Below are positions 1 through 7,866 of a stretch of DNA of 60,714 nt, piece after piece. The translations under genes were made by a program, and so were the position numbers. The notes below the pieces were generated by a model. The model saw only the letters and a program-made list of their open reading frames with translations, was not told the origin of the DNA and searched no databases. The stretch is taken from the NCBI GenBank assembly GCA_030018315.1, contig JASEGA010000009.1, positions 1 to 60,714 on the forward strand, read 5' to 3'. This stretch comes from a bacterium (lineage in GTDB: Bacteria > Hydrothermota > UBA3073 > JACQXS01 > JAGMCI01). How positions within the stretch are numbered: the stretch's first letter is position 1; every line of letters begins with the position of its first letter.

Positions 1-199
1 TAGTGCCACAAGTCCCAAGCTTAACCACATCGTATCCTTTAAATTTACTAAACTCTAAATCCGCTGGACTAAACTTAAGCTCCCTAACAATCTCACCTGC
101 AAATCCTGGGATGGCTAAAAGAAAAGCCATAGCTACCATCCCAATCTTTCGGGTTTGAGCCCTCAAGGGCGAAGTCTTCATACTAACGCATTTCTTCAT
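1..199 (-). CDS. Secreted protein, N-terminal part (runs off left edge)
   Basis: An ATG at 199 is preceded by a strong Shine-Dalgarno site (GGAGGTG, minus strand, about 201-210). The reading frame stays open to the window edge. The first 35 or so residues form a signal peptide: a basic N-region, then a hydrophobic stretch MVAMAFLLAIPGFAG. The mature start (EIVRELKFSPADLEF, then a GYDVV block) resembles the propeptide start of secreted C25-type cysteine peptidases. That family guess is weak because only 66 residues are visible. It lies about 100 nt downstream of the TPR gene on the same strand and could be in the same transcript. Confidence 0.6.
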   Translation of the reverse strand, partial: MKKCVSMKTSPLRAQTRKIGMVAMAFLLAIPGFAGEIVRELKFSPADLEFSKFKGYDVVKLGTCGT

Positions 200-302
200 A
201 ACACACCTCCTTTGGAACCACAGATACACACGGATGAAGACACAGAAATTACACAGATAATAAATCTGTGGTCATCAGTGTTCCTCTGGTTATTACCTTG
301 CA
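200..302. repeat. Intergenic CACAGA-rich imperfect palindrome
   Basis: The gap holds repeated ACACAGA/CACAGAT words and an inverted pair (ACCACAGAT near 219, ATCTGTGGT near 265), so it can fold back on itself. A related CACAGAAGGACACAGAG block occurs at about 15043-15070. It looks like a dispersed non-coding repeat; no gene is seen. Confidence 0.5.
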
Positions 303-938
303 TCATTCATTAATAATATAGATATTAGCAATCTCTTGATATTTTTTAATAAGTTCCTCGTCAAACCCAGTTGCTTCTTTAATTTCCTCTATACTATATC
401 CCTTGGTAAGCAGCGCCTTGACTTCATTATAGCCATCTACATATTGAGCAAATCCACCAGTGTTAAACCCAAGAACTTCATTAAGTCTTGGTTTTAGAGA
501 TTCGTCACTTGCAATCAAATCCATTATATTTTTGTATTTTTGGGACTCTTTTCTCAAGTCGTTTTTTGTTCCTGAGAGCCTTAAATAAGTTATTAAACAA
601 TCCATTGCCTCTTTTAGTAAACCAAGTTTAGCATAAAGCCAGGCTAAATTGAAGTAAACTGTCTCATTATAGGGACTGATTCTCAATATCTTCCTGTAAG
701 CTGCTATCCCATTTTCAAATAACCCCTCATCCGCATAAAGGGCAGCTGAACAAAGATACTCCTGAATAGCATTCTCTAATTCTTCTATCATCACATAAGC
801 ATTTCCAATAAGCTCGTGAATATCTGGTTCACCGTTTTGTAAATCAATCTCGCTGTAAATTGAAATTGCTCTCTCATACTCACCTTTTAAAAGGTGAGTT
901 CTTATCCCACATTCAATTTGAGTCCTATCAAACATCAT
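303..938 (-). CDS. Tetratricopeptide-repeat protein
   Basis: The 211-residue soluble protein has at least three TPR-like helical pairs between residues 15 and 125 (for example ENAIQEYLCSAALYA and NETVYFNLAWLYAKLG). A C-terminal helical segment (YSIEEIKEATGFDEELIKKY) looks like a small helix-turn-helix. There is no signal peptide or membrane segment. Two adjacent ATGs (938, 935) could start it. There is no room for a Shine-Dalgarno site because a sigma-54-type promoter (950-966) lies directly upstream, so its mRNA is probably leaderless. The upstream neighbour is a sigma-54 activator, which probably controls this gene. A perfect 20-bp palindrome lies within codons 13-19 (about 882-901). Molecular function is unknown; TPR proteins are scaffolds. 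Confidence 0.75.
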   Translation of the reverse strand: MMFDRTQIECGIRTHLLKGEYERAISIYSEIDLQNGEPDIHELIGNAYVMIEELENAIQEYLCSAALYADEGLFENGIAAYRKILRISPYNETVYFNLAWLYAKLGLLKEAMDCLITYLRLSGTKNDLRKESQKYKNIMDLIASDESLKPRLNEVLGFNTGGFAQYVDGYNEVKALLTKGYSIEEIKEATGFDEELIKKYQEIANIYIINE

Positions 939-949
939 TATGTTTATAT

Positions 950-966
950 AGCAAATTCCGTGTCAG
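950..966 (-). promoter_or_regulatory. Sigma-54 (-24/-12) promoter candidate
   Basis: Minus strand 966 to 950 reads CTGACACGGAATTTGCT, one mismatch from the consensus YTGGCACGRNNNTTGCW, with correct -24/-12 spacing. The predicted transcription start is near 939, one base before the ATG of the TPR gene. Confidence 0.6.
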
Positions 967-1088
967 AACCTATGTTAAAAACAAAAAAAACACTTTTAGA
1001 ATCCTCTTTATGGTTGGTGCATAACCATCTATGAAGTCTATGATAACTTCTACCCGCTATGTATCTACTGGACTAATTTAAGTAAAAA

Positions 1089-1107
1089 TAGGACATTTTT
1101 TGTCCTA
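1089..1107. promoter_or_regulatory. Palindrome TAGGACA-N5-TGTCCTA, candidate activator site A
   Basis: Perfect 7-bp arms around a 5-nt T-rich spacer, centred about 159 bp upstream of the predicted sigma-54 start. It shares its core and spacing with site B (1156-1178). Position and pairing fit an upstream activating sequence for the adjacent enhancer-binding protein. Confidence 0.55.
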
Positions 1108-1155
1108 AATGATTTAACGGAGGGTCAAATTTTGGTATATGACTATATCCCAGAT

Positions 1156-1178
1156 AATAGGACAATTTTTGTCCTATT
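1156..1178. promoter_or_regulatory. Palindrome AATAGGACA-N5-TGTCCTATT, candidate activator site B
   Basis: Perfect 9-bp arms with a 5-nt spacer, centred 69 bp from site A and about 228 bp upstream of the predicted start. It lies just past the stop codon of the sigma-54 activator gene. A transcript hairpin is possible, but no U-tract follows in the direction of transcription, so an operator is preferred over a terminator. Confidence 0.5.
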
Positions 1179-1189
1179 TTGTGTAGATG

Positions 1190-4100
1190 TTACTTTTTAT
1201 CTATGTGGTGGATATTTATTAACCGTCTAAGGTGACGAGGAGAGAATCCAAGTTCTTTTGCTGCATGAGTTACATTGCCACCGTGTCTTAATAGTGCATC
1301 ACGAATATATGCAATTTCAGCTAACTTTTTAGCTTCCCTTTTTGTTTCTTTTAAAGACACTCCCTTTACGACTCCTTTTAGTGGGATTACCTGTTCCTTT
1401 GCAGTAGTAAGCAGGAAATACTTAGTGGAAAGCATTGCTTTTGTGACTATATTGGTATTGGTAAAAATTACTATTTGCTCAATCTCATGTTCAAGTTCTC
1501 TGATATTACCTGGCCAGTTATAGGAAAGTAGCAAATCCATTGCCTCCTTTTGGAAGCCTTTAATACTTTTGTTGTGAATTACACAATATTTTTTTAGGAA
1601 ATGCTGTGCAAGTAAGGGTATATCACTCTTTCGCTCCCTGAGAGGAGGCAGATTTATCTTGACCACCGCTAAGCGATAATACAAATCGCTACGAAATCTG
1701 CCCTCATTTACTTCTTTTTCAAGTTCTTTATTTGTTGAGGTAATAATACGAACATCTACTTTTTTTGATGATACCCCACCTACAGGTCTTATCTCTTTAT
1801 CTTCTAATACTCTCAACAATTTTGCCTGTATTCCAGAAGTTAAATTAGTAACATCATCTAAAAACAGAGTGCCACCATTGGCTTCCTCAAATAACCCCCT
1901 TTTTGTACTTATAGCTCCTGTAAATGCACCCTTCACATAGCCAAATAGTTCGCTTTCTAACAGAGTTTCTAGTAAAGCACCACAAGCAATGGCAACAAAT
2001 TTTTTATCCTTCCGCTTACTATTTTGATGTATAGTTCTTGCAACTAATTCCTTGCCTGTCCCTGTCTCCCCTGTGATTAAGACTGTAGTATCTGTGTCAA
2101 TTACTTTATCTAAAAGATTATATAACTCTTGCATTTTGGGATGTGTACCAACTATATTCTCAAATTTATACTTTACCTCTACTTCTTTTTTAAACTCATA
2201 AACTTCTTTTGAAGGTTTCTCTATTTCTTTAAGACGATTAATTGCTAAAAGAATATTTTCCTTAAGTGTCCCGACAGGTCGGGACTTTAGTTTTTCTAAC
2301 CAGTTCAAAGCACGCTCATCACCAATATTTACTAACCCCTCTATCACCCATCTCTGTATGGATTCGTCTTTTAGTTCAAACAATGAAGTAAGAGTATCAA
2401 ATGCAGGGCTTCCAATCTGTGATAGTATAAAAATAGCATATCGGGGTTCAATTTTGAGTTTAATAGCAGTAACAAGCCAACCCAGTTCGCATCTGCAATT
2501 TTTAATCAAAAAAGGCTCCCACTCATATTTTCTTGCAAGGTTTAGTGTCAGTTTCATATAGTGTTTCAACTTTTGCTCTTCTCTTGGAACAGCTTTTTTC
2601 AAATAGAGTAAAGAAAGCCAAAAGTAGACCTGCATTAAATCGTACTTAACTCCAATGTTTTTAATTATAGAAAGCGAGCTTAACAAAATGGTTTCAGCCT
2701 TTTTGAAAACTCCCAATGCTATTTCAATCTTACCCTTCGTCAAAAGAACTTGTGCAAACAGTAGATCTTCACCACTTTCCTTGGCAAATCTCAATGTTTT
2801 GTTAATGTATTGCTCTGCACGATAGAAATCGCCTTGTAGTAGGTATAGTTTGGCAATGCCTTCCAAGCAGTCAACTTGTTTCTGTTTCTCCTTAAGTCTC
2901 AGATTGAGTGTTAATGCCTGCTGATACTTTCTCATTGCTTCTTCATATTTTCCTGTTTCACCCAACATCTCACCCATTATTGTGTAAGCGTGGACCAATC
3001 CTCTTTGGTCATTGAAATCTTTACAAATTTGGATGCCTCTCTCGACTAATTTCTCACATTGAGCACTGTCTCCTTTTTCCAATGAAATGACAGCCATATT
3101 ATTATAGGTGGCTCCTGCCCAGGGAAGAAGAGCTTTATTATATATTTTCAATATGTCCTTATATATCTCTTCTTCACGATTAAAATCACCTTGATAATGA
3201 TAGAGTACTCCCAGGTTGTGTAGTAACATAGCTTGAAGGTATGGCTTTTCTATTTTTTTACATAAAGAGAGTGCTTTATTTAGAGTTTTAATTGCTTCTT
3301 TAATCTTACCTTGTCTTTGCAAAGCCCCCCTTATCGTATTCAATATATTTGCTTTAAGAAAGTATTCCTTTTGGGGTGCCAAGCGGAGGGCATTTTTCTC
3401 AATCTCTAGTCCTTTGTCTATATTTCCTCCAATAATAGTAATTGCTCCAATCCAATGGAGGGCATAGCATGAACCGAGCTTGTCATTTCTCTCAGTAAAG
3501 AGCTTCTCTGCTTTCCTTAACAAATACATTGCTTTATCCCATTCACTCCACCTATAAAGTATTCTTCCCTTGTAAGCTAAAAGCCAAGGCCGATTAACTC
3601 TCAGATCGGCTGGTAAACTATTTATCCAGCTGTTAACTGCATCTGTCTTTCCTTTATCAATCATATCTACTGCTACTTTTTCTATAAGGGCTGCTGCTTC
3701 CTCCCATTGCTCTGAAGCAAGCCAATATGAAATTGCGCTTTCTATATCATCTACTTGAGTAAAATATCTGGCTGCTTTCCTGTATAAATCTCTAATCAGC
3801 TCTTTACTTAAAGTCTCATTTAACTGGTCTATCAAGAACTTTCTAAAAAGTGGATGATACTTAAAGACTTTCTTCTCACCTAGAGTAATGGAAATGAAAA
3901 GATTAAGCTTCATCAATGAATCTAACATTTCAGCCGAATTACTTATTCCAAGCAAATTATTTAATAGCTCAGGCTCCATAGATTCTAAAATAGATGATTT
4001 AAGTAGAAAAGACTGTAGTTTCTCCGGTAGTTTCTGTAATATCTCATTACCAAAGTATTCAAACACCTTTTCACCAGCCTTTGAGTAGACATCTATCACT

Positions 4101-4828
4101 TCATCAGGCTTTTTATAGCTTAATTCTTGTGATACAAATTGGAGTGCAGTAATCCAGCCTTTGGTATATTCCTCAAGTTTATTCAACTCTACCTCGGGAA
4201 CCTCTGTATGGTAAATATCTTTAAATAGGGCTTGCGTTTCTTCCTGTGTGAATTTGAGTTCTTCCTTTTTAACTGTAAACAATTGCTGTTTTGCATCTAA
4301 CTTTGCTAACTGGAAAGGAGGATAAGTACGAGTTGAAATAATTAAATGCAAATTGGGGAGCTGATGCTCAATGAGATAATTTAATGCATTGTTTATTAAC
4401 TTTGATTCACTAACCTCCTGATAGTCATCTATAAATACGAAAAGCTCATCCTTTAAAGTATCCAGAAGTTCATTGATAAAAGTACCTATTACCATCTCAA
4501 CATTAACAGATGCAATATTTTTAATCACAATTTTTGTTTTATTACCAAAATTTGGATAAGCTTGGACAATACTTTCTACAAGATAAGACATAAACACTAT
4601 AAGGTCGGTATCTCCTTTATCCACAGTATACCATGCTCTTCTATGTTGTTCAATCTCTGAAGCCAAATCTGAAATTAGAGTTGTCTTCCCATATCCGGCA
4701 TCAGCTGAAATTAAAATAAGTTTCTTATCAAGATTAGTGCGAAGTAAGTCTAACAGTCTTTGTCGTTTAAGTATATTTTTACCAAGCTTTGGTGGAGTAA
4801 TCTTTGTCTTTACAATCAAACCTTCCAT
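1190..4828 (-). CDS. MalT-like NTPase/TPR - sigma-54 AAA+ - Fis-type HTH transcriptional activator
   Basis: The 1212-residue regulator fuses two activator architectures. Residues 1-330 are a MalT-type STAND NTPase: KTKITPPKLGKN opening, Walker A near residue 45 (ADAGYGKTT), Walker B-like FVFIDDYQEV, and the ISTRTYPP motif. Residues 370-780 are a long TPR solenoid, followed by a HEAT-like stretch near 800-860. Residues 890-1140 are a sigma-54 interaction domain with Walker A GETGTGKE and an intact GAFTGA loop near residue 966. The C-terminus is a Fis-type HTH (GGNVTHAAKELGFSPRHLRR). MalT-family sensors bind a small ligand in the TPR region and oligomerise; here the output should be remodelling of RpoN holoenzyme. 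Two palindromes and a -24/-12 promoter lie just downstream, before the TPR gene. A perfect palindrome at 2268-2285 is translated in the HEAT-AAA+ linker. Confidence 0.9.
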   Translation of the reverse strand: MEGLIVKTKITPPKLGKNILKRQRLLDLLRTNLDKKLILISADAGYGKTTLISDLASEIEQHRRAWYTVDKGDTDLIVFMSYLVESIVQAYPNFGNKTKIVIKNIASVNVEMVIGTFINELLDTLKDELFVFIDDYQEVSESKLINNALNYLIEHQLPNLHLIISTRTYPPFQLAKLDAKQQLFTVKKEELKFTQEETQALFKDIYHTEVPEVELNKLEEYTKGWITALQFVSQELSYKKPDEVIDVYSKAGEKVFEYFGNEILQKLPEKLQSFLLKSSILESMEPELLNNLLGISNSAEMLDSLMKLNLFISITLGEKKVFKYHPLFRKFLIDQLNETLSKELIRDLYRKAARYFTQVDDIESAISYWLASEQWEEAAALIEKVAVDMIDKGKTDAVNSWINSLPADLRVNRPWLLAYKGRILYRWSEWDKAMYLLRKAEKLFTERNDKLGSCYALHWIGAITIIGGNIDKGLEIEKNALRLAPQKEYFLKANILNTIRGALQRQGKIKEAIKTLNKALSLCKKIEKPYLQAMLLHNLGVLYHYQGDFNREEEIYKDILKIYNKALLPWAGATYNNMAVISLEKGDSAQCEKLVERGIQICKDFNDQRGLVHAYTIMGEMLGETGKYEEAMRKYQQALTLNLRLKEKQKQVDCLEGIAKLYLLQGDFYRAEQYINKTLRFAKESGEDLLFAQVLLTKGKIEIALGVFKKAETILLSSLSIIKNIGVKYDLMQVYFWLSLLYLKKAVPREEQKLKHYMKLTLNLARKYEWEPFLIKNCRCELGWLVTAIKLKIEPRYAIFILSQIGSPAFDTLTSLFELKDESIQRWVIEGLVNIGDERALNWLEKLKSRPVGTLKENILLAINRLKEIEKPSKEVYEFKKEVEVKYKFENIVGTHPKMQELYNLLDKVIDTDTTVLITGETGTGKELVARTIHQNSKRKDKKFVAIACGALLETLLESELFGYVKGAFTGAISTKRGLFEEANGGTLFLDDVTNLTSGIQAKLLRVLEDKEIRPVGGVSSKKVDVRIITSTNKELEKEVNEGRFRSDLYYRLAVVKINLPPLRERKSDIPLLAQHFLKKYCVIHNKSIKGFQKEAMDLLLSYNWPGNIRELEHEIEQIVIFTNTNIVTKAMLSTKYFLLTTAKEQVIPLKGVVKGVSLKETKREAKKLAEIAYIRDALLRHGGNVTHAAKELGFSPRHLRRLINIHHIDKK
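2268..2285. repeat. In-frame palindromic repeat within the activator gene
   Basis: GTCCCGAC-AG-GTCGGGAC is a perfect 8-bp-arm inverted repeat. It encodes the linker residues SRPVGT between the HEAT-like region and the AAA+ domain. It resembles the GC-rich palindromes found elsewhere in the window. Confidence 0.55.
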
Positions 4829-4906
4829 CGTATTTCAATGTAATCTTTTAGAAATTTATTACACAATGGGTTAATTAGCAAGAGAAAATTTTGTAATGTT
4901 TCCTTT

Positions 4907-5443
4907 TCAAGCTAATTTTGGAAGTTTTACTGTAAGTATCCCATCTTTTAAATACGCTTTAACACGGGACACATCTATTTTCGTTGGTAGTTTAATTAAT
5001 TTTGAAAACTTGCCATAATTTATTTCACTCTGATAATAGATACCTTCAACCCTTTTGTTAAATCCAGTAATTTCTACACTTTTAGGTGTAGCTACAAGAT
5101 TTATGGTCTCTTTATCAACCCCGGGTAATTTAATCAGTAACTCAATCTGTTTTTTCTTCTCTATAAGCTCTACAGGTGGAAATCCGGCATATCTAACACT
5201 TACTTTAACCTTATGAGTCTCCCATTCCTGTCTTAATGCTCGATGTAGTGATTCGTGAATTACGGATGGGACATCGTAAAATTTTACTGTGTGATAAAGT
5301 GAGAGAGTCATTTTTAATGTATTTACAATACTCCTACATCTTTGGCATATGCTTAAATGTTTTTCTAATTCACTGCATACAGAAGGAGTGAGGGTACCAT
5401 CAACATATTCTGATATCCATAATAAGACTTGCGAGCATTCCAT
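4907..5443 (-). CDS. Zinc-finger anti-sigma factor fused to an Hsp20/alpha-crystallin domain
   Basis: I start at ATG 5443 (178 residues). It sits one nt after the ECF sigma stop with GAGG upstream; a longer frame only overlaps the sigma gene. Residues 3-36 match the zinc-binding anti-sigma motif C-x25-H-x3-C-x2-C exactly (C3, H29, C33, C36). Residues about 75-178 form an alpha-crystallin domain: LIKLPGVDKETINL, the strand SVEITGF, and the hallmark A-x-LKDGILTVKLPK at the end. No transmembrane helix separates the two, so it should be cytosolic, unlike membrane anti-sigma factors of this class. It also lacks the usual sHSP C-terminal I-x-I tail. Inference: it holds the co-encoded sigma factor and releases it when the sHSP domain engages unfolded protein. 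Confidence 0.85.
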   Translation of the reverse strand: MECSQVLLWISEYVDGTLTPSVCSELEKHLSICQRCRSIVNTLKMTLSLYHTVKFYDVPSVIHESLHRALRQEWETHKVKVSVRYAGFPPVELIEKKKQIELLIKLPGVDKETINLVATPKSVEITGFNKRVEGIYYQSEINYGKFSKLIKLPTKIDVSRVKAYLKDGILTVKLPKLA

Positions 5444-5444
5444 T

Positions 5445-6011
5445 TTACATCCTCTTGAAATAAGCTGATAGCTTTTCTCGTAAATATAATCGTGCACGAT
5501 GTAGTCTTGACTTAACAGCTCCTATTGAGATTCTGAGCACTTTTGCAGTCTGAGAGTTAGAAAGCCCTTCTACATCTCTTAAAACAAACACTGTCCTATA
5601 TTGGGCTGGAAGCGATTTAATCATCCTATCCATAACTCTTTTTAATTCCTCGTGTTCAAGAATGGCTGCCGGATTTTTTGACCAGTCCATAATTTCCTTG
5701 CTGGTAGTAAAGGGTCGGTCATCAAGTGAAACTATCTGTGGCTTTCTTTCTCTAAACTTCATAAGACAAGCATTTGTGGCAATCCGATATATCCATGTAG
5801 AAAAACTTGATTTTTCTTTAAATCTATCAAGTGATTTAAAAGCAGACATAAATGTATCTTGTAAAACATCCTTTGCATCCTCTCGTGAGCCCAGCATTTT
5901 GTAAGCAAGGTTATAAACTTTTGTTTCGTACCGATTGACTAGTTCCTCAAATGCTTTAAAATCGTGCCTCTTTGCTTTTTTCACAAGAGTGCTATCAGAT
6001 ACTTTTATCAC
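5445..6011 (-). CDS. ECF-type RNA polymerase sigma factor
   Basis: The 188-residue sigma-70 family protein has region 2 at about residues 20-90 (FEELVNRYETKVYNLAYKML, DAKDVLQDTF, STWIYRIATN). Region 4 is at about 130-182 (LPAQYRTVFVLRDVEGLS, then an HTH ending GAVKSRLHRARLYL). It resembles the SigE/RpoE-like ECF group. It starts 2 nt after the hpf stop and is followed after 1 nt by the anti-sigma/Hsp20 gene, so the three are co-transcribed. Direct control of hpf by this sigma would be autoregulation; I did not recognise its promoter motif. Confidence 0.93.
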   Translation of the reverse strand: MIKVSDSTLVKKAKRHDFKAFEELVNRYETKVYNLAYKMLGSREDAKDVLQDTFMSAFKSLDRFKEKSSFSTWIYRIATNACLMKFRERKPQIVSLDDRPFTTSKEIMDWSKNPAAILEHEELKRVMDRMIKSLPAQYRTVFVLRDVEGLSNSQTAKVLRISIGAVKSRLHRARLYLREKLSAYFKRM

Positions 6012-6013
6012 TA

Positions 6014-6310
6014 CTACTTCTTCTTTTCCCTTACTTTACTCTCATATTGCTTTATCTTTCTTTTAGCTTTGTCCATACAAGAATTAATTGCTTTATACAT
6101 ATCGTAATCTTGCTCTTTTACCAATAATGTAGGTGCTTTACTTAATTTTATTTGAATTTCAGCTAAATTCCTTGCCCCTTCGCGAGCAAGGACAGTCTCT
6201 ACTTTTAACACTCGTTTAGAAAACTTTTCAAGCTTAGCTAATTTTTTATTGATGAGGTCCTCAAGAACCTTGGATGGCTCAAAGTGTCTCCATGAAATGT
6301 TTACTTGCAT
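6014..6310 (-). CDS. hpf: Ribosome hibernation promoting factor, short form
   Basis: The 98-residue HPF/YfiA-family protein opens MQVNISWRHFEPS, has the basic helices LINKKLAKLEKF and CMDKAKRKIKQYES, and lacks the C-terminal dimerisation domain of long HPF. It binds the 30S decoding channel to shut ribosomes down under stress. A strong Shine-Dalgarno site (AGGAGGG) precedes the ATG. It heads the hpf - ECF sigma - anti-sigma/Hsp20 operon, which ties ribosome hibernation to the proposed proteotoxic-stress switch. Confidence 0.9.
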   Translation of the reverse strand: MQVNISWRHFEPSKVLEDLINKKLAKLEKFSKRVLKVETVLAREGARNLAEIQIKLSKAPTLLVKEQDYDMYKAINSCMDKAKRKIKQYESKVREKKK

Positions 6311-6476
6311 AATCCCTCCTGTTTTATTCTAAGTCACTGGTAAATTTAGTGCCATAACCCCGATTTATTGGGACAAAATCCTTTAATATATAAGGGCTTA
6401 CGGATTCTCACCTATTACACCCCTGTTTGATTCCACCTGGTAGTTTTGGGTCTCCTGACTCAAAATTACCATTTTT

Positions 6477-6498
6477 GGGCAGGTCAGGAGACCTGCCC
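6477..6498. repeat. GC-rich palindrome GGGCAGGTC-AGGA-GACCTGCCC
   Basis: Perfect 9-bp arms in the gap between the GWxTD gene and hpf. The surrounding 6311-6531 carries no gene. Similar CAGGTC/GACCTG palindromes occur inside purA (39953-39976) and, degenerate, near 46761-46780, so this is a dispersed family. It could also act as a transcript-end hairpin. Confidence 0.6.
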
Positions 6499-6531
6499 CT
6501 ACCCATTTTTTCTCATCCCATTTACCAGTCC

Positions 6532-7773
6532 CTATTCTAATAGCTCAGGATTGACCCATTTCCTATAATTTGGGTCTGTTAACTCCTCTTTTATACTTGA
6601 ATAAATAAGTTCATACCTTCCACAACTTAACTTATCAACGAAAATAAAAACTATACCCCCCTTACCAAAATAAATCCACTTCTCGCATGGTCTATAAATA
6701 GGGTCAGCAGGATATTGTTCTACTTCATCAGGTTTTCCATATTTTATCCAAATCTTACCCATATCAGAGTTTCTTCCTATTTCACCTGCTGAAGAAAAGT
6801 GGTTATCTGCATATTTAACACGCTCTATAAAAGTATGAAAGAATGGTCTTTCTACTCTTTTCCAGAAATTAATAAGGAACTCCATCTTCGCATCCTCAGG
6901 TAAGCTATTATAAAAAGCGAGCTCTTCCGGTTTTGCAATGTATTGAATCAAATCGTAATACTTTAATTCTTCATCTGTTAATTTAAATTCATTTTCTTCT
7001 TTTTTAAGACTTTCTACTACAAAAAATGTTTTCTCTTTACTTACAATTTTATCTCCTTGGGAGACTTCAATTTTTAAAATGTAAGTCCCCTCTTCAAACG
7101 CTATGATGTTTATGCCACCAGTCTTTGCAATATCTACTGAGGTTGGAAATATGGAATCAGATGGTAGTTCCTTAACTATATCACCAAATTCATTGAGAAT
7201 AGAGTATTTTATCTCATATTTACTTTCTTTTTTCAAATTGTAAATCTCATTATAGGCGTAAAGGATAGGGTATCGTGCACCAAATGTGGCTTGAGGATTT
7301 GGAATTACTTGTAGTCCATTTTTTACAAACTTGCCATTTCCCTCTACTTGTTCAATATTGGTAGCTAATTCAATATCTGATAAATAAAGAGTAGTGTCTT
7401 GAGGTTCAATCTTAACTGATTTTTGAATAATTTTTTTGTTTTTACCCTCTATCTCAAGCTCAACATTATATTCACCCTCACGCAGAAATAAATCTAACTC
7501 ATCTAATGCATGAAGGTTACGCAATTCTGCCTGCTCATAAGAATTGATGTAAGAGATTCTATCCCATTCTTTATAAATTTCATTTTGGCCCAAAGAATTA
7601 ACTCTCATCTTTATTTTAAAATTGGATTTGAGAACTCCTTTTTCTTCTTCATAAGAAAGCTCAGAATAAGGTATACTTACATAAATTTCACATAAAGTAA
7701 GATTGTTTTCAGCTTTAAATCGAGCTATATCTACAGATAGCTGGGATAGAATGATTAAAAGAAAAATTCCCAT
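6532..7773 (-). CDS. GWxTD-domain protein
   Basis: The 413-residue protein has an N-terminal hydrophobic segment (MGIFLLIILSQLSVD) that fits a signal peptide. A beta-rich region to about residue 250 contains repeated carbohydrate-binding-like strands. The C-terminal GWxTD domain runs from about 260 to 400: FLINFWKRVERPFFHTFIER, then RNSDMGKIWIKYGKPDEVEQ, then EKWIYFGKG. GWxTD proteins are common in Bacteroidetes, Fibrobacteres and WOR-3-like genomes; their function is not established. It has its own promoter (7785-7813) divergent from rpsT, with no Shine-Dalgarno site. Confidence 0.85.
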   Translation of the reverse strand: MGIFLLIILSQLSVDIARFKAENNLTLCEIYVSIPYSELSYEEEKGVLKSNFKIKMRVNSLGQNEIYKEWDRISYINSYEQAELRNLHALDELDLFLREGEYNVELEIEGKNKKIIQKSVKIEPQDTTLYLSDIELATNIEQVEGNGKFVKNGLQVIPNPQATFGARYPILYAYNEIYNLKKESKYEIKYSILNEFGDIVKELPSDSIFPTSVDIAKTGGINIIAFEEGTYILKIEVSQGDKIVSKEKTFFVVESLKKEENEFKLTDEELKYYDLIQYIAKPEELAFYNSLPEDAKMEFLINFWKRVERPFFHTFIERVKYADNHFSSAGEIGRNSDMGKIWIKYGKPDEVEQYPADPIYRPCEKWIYFGKGGIVFIFVDKLSCGRYELIYSSIKEELTDPNYRKWVNPELLE

Positions 7774-7784
7774 TATATTATTAT

Positions 7785-7813
7785 AATATAACTTTTAATC
7801 TTAACAAAGTCAA
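7785..7813 (-). promoter_or_regulatory. Promoter of the GWxTD gene (leaderless type)
   Basis: Minus strand: -35 TTGACT (7813-7808), 17-nt spacer, -10 TATATT (7790-7785). Only 11 nt separate the -10 box from the ATG at 7773. Confidence 0.65.
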
Positions 7814-7822
7814 GAATAATTC

Positions 7823-7852
7823 TTGACATTTACAAAATAGATATAGTATAAT
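7823..7852 (+). promoter_or_regulatory. Promoter of rpsT
   Basis: -35 TTGACA (7823-7828), 18-nt spacer, -10 TATAAT (7847-7852). The rpsT ATG follows 14 nt later with a GAGG at 7859-7862, so the leader is very short. Confidence 0.75.
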
Positions 7853-7866
7853 AAAAATGAGGATAA

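Noticed and set aside
5444-5497. 18-codon upstream extension of the anti-sigma gene
   Set aside because: It overlaps the sigma region 4 codons; ATG 5443 has better spacing and places the zinc motif Cys at residue 3.
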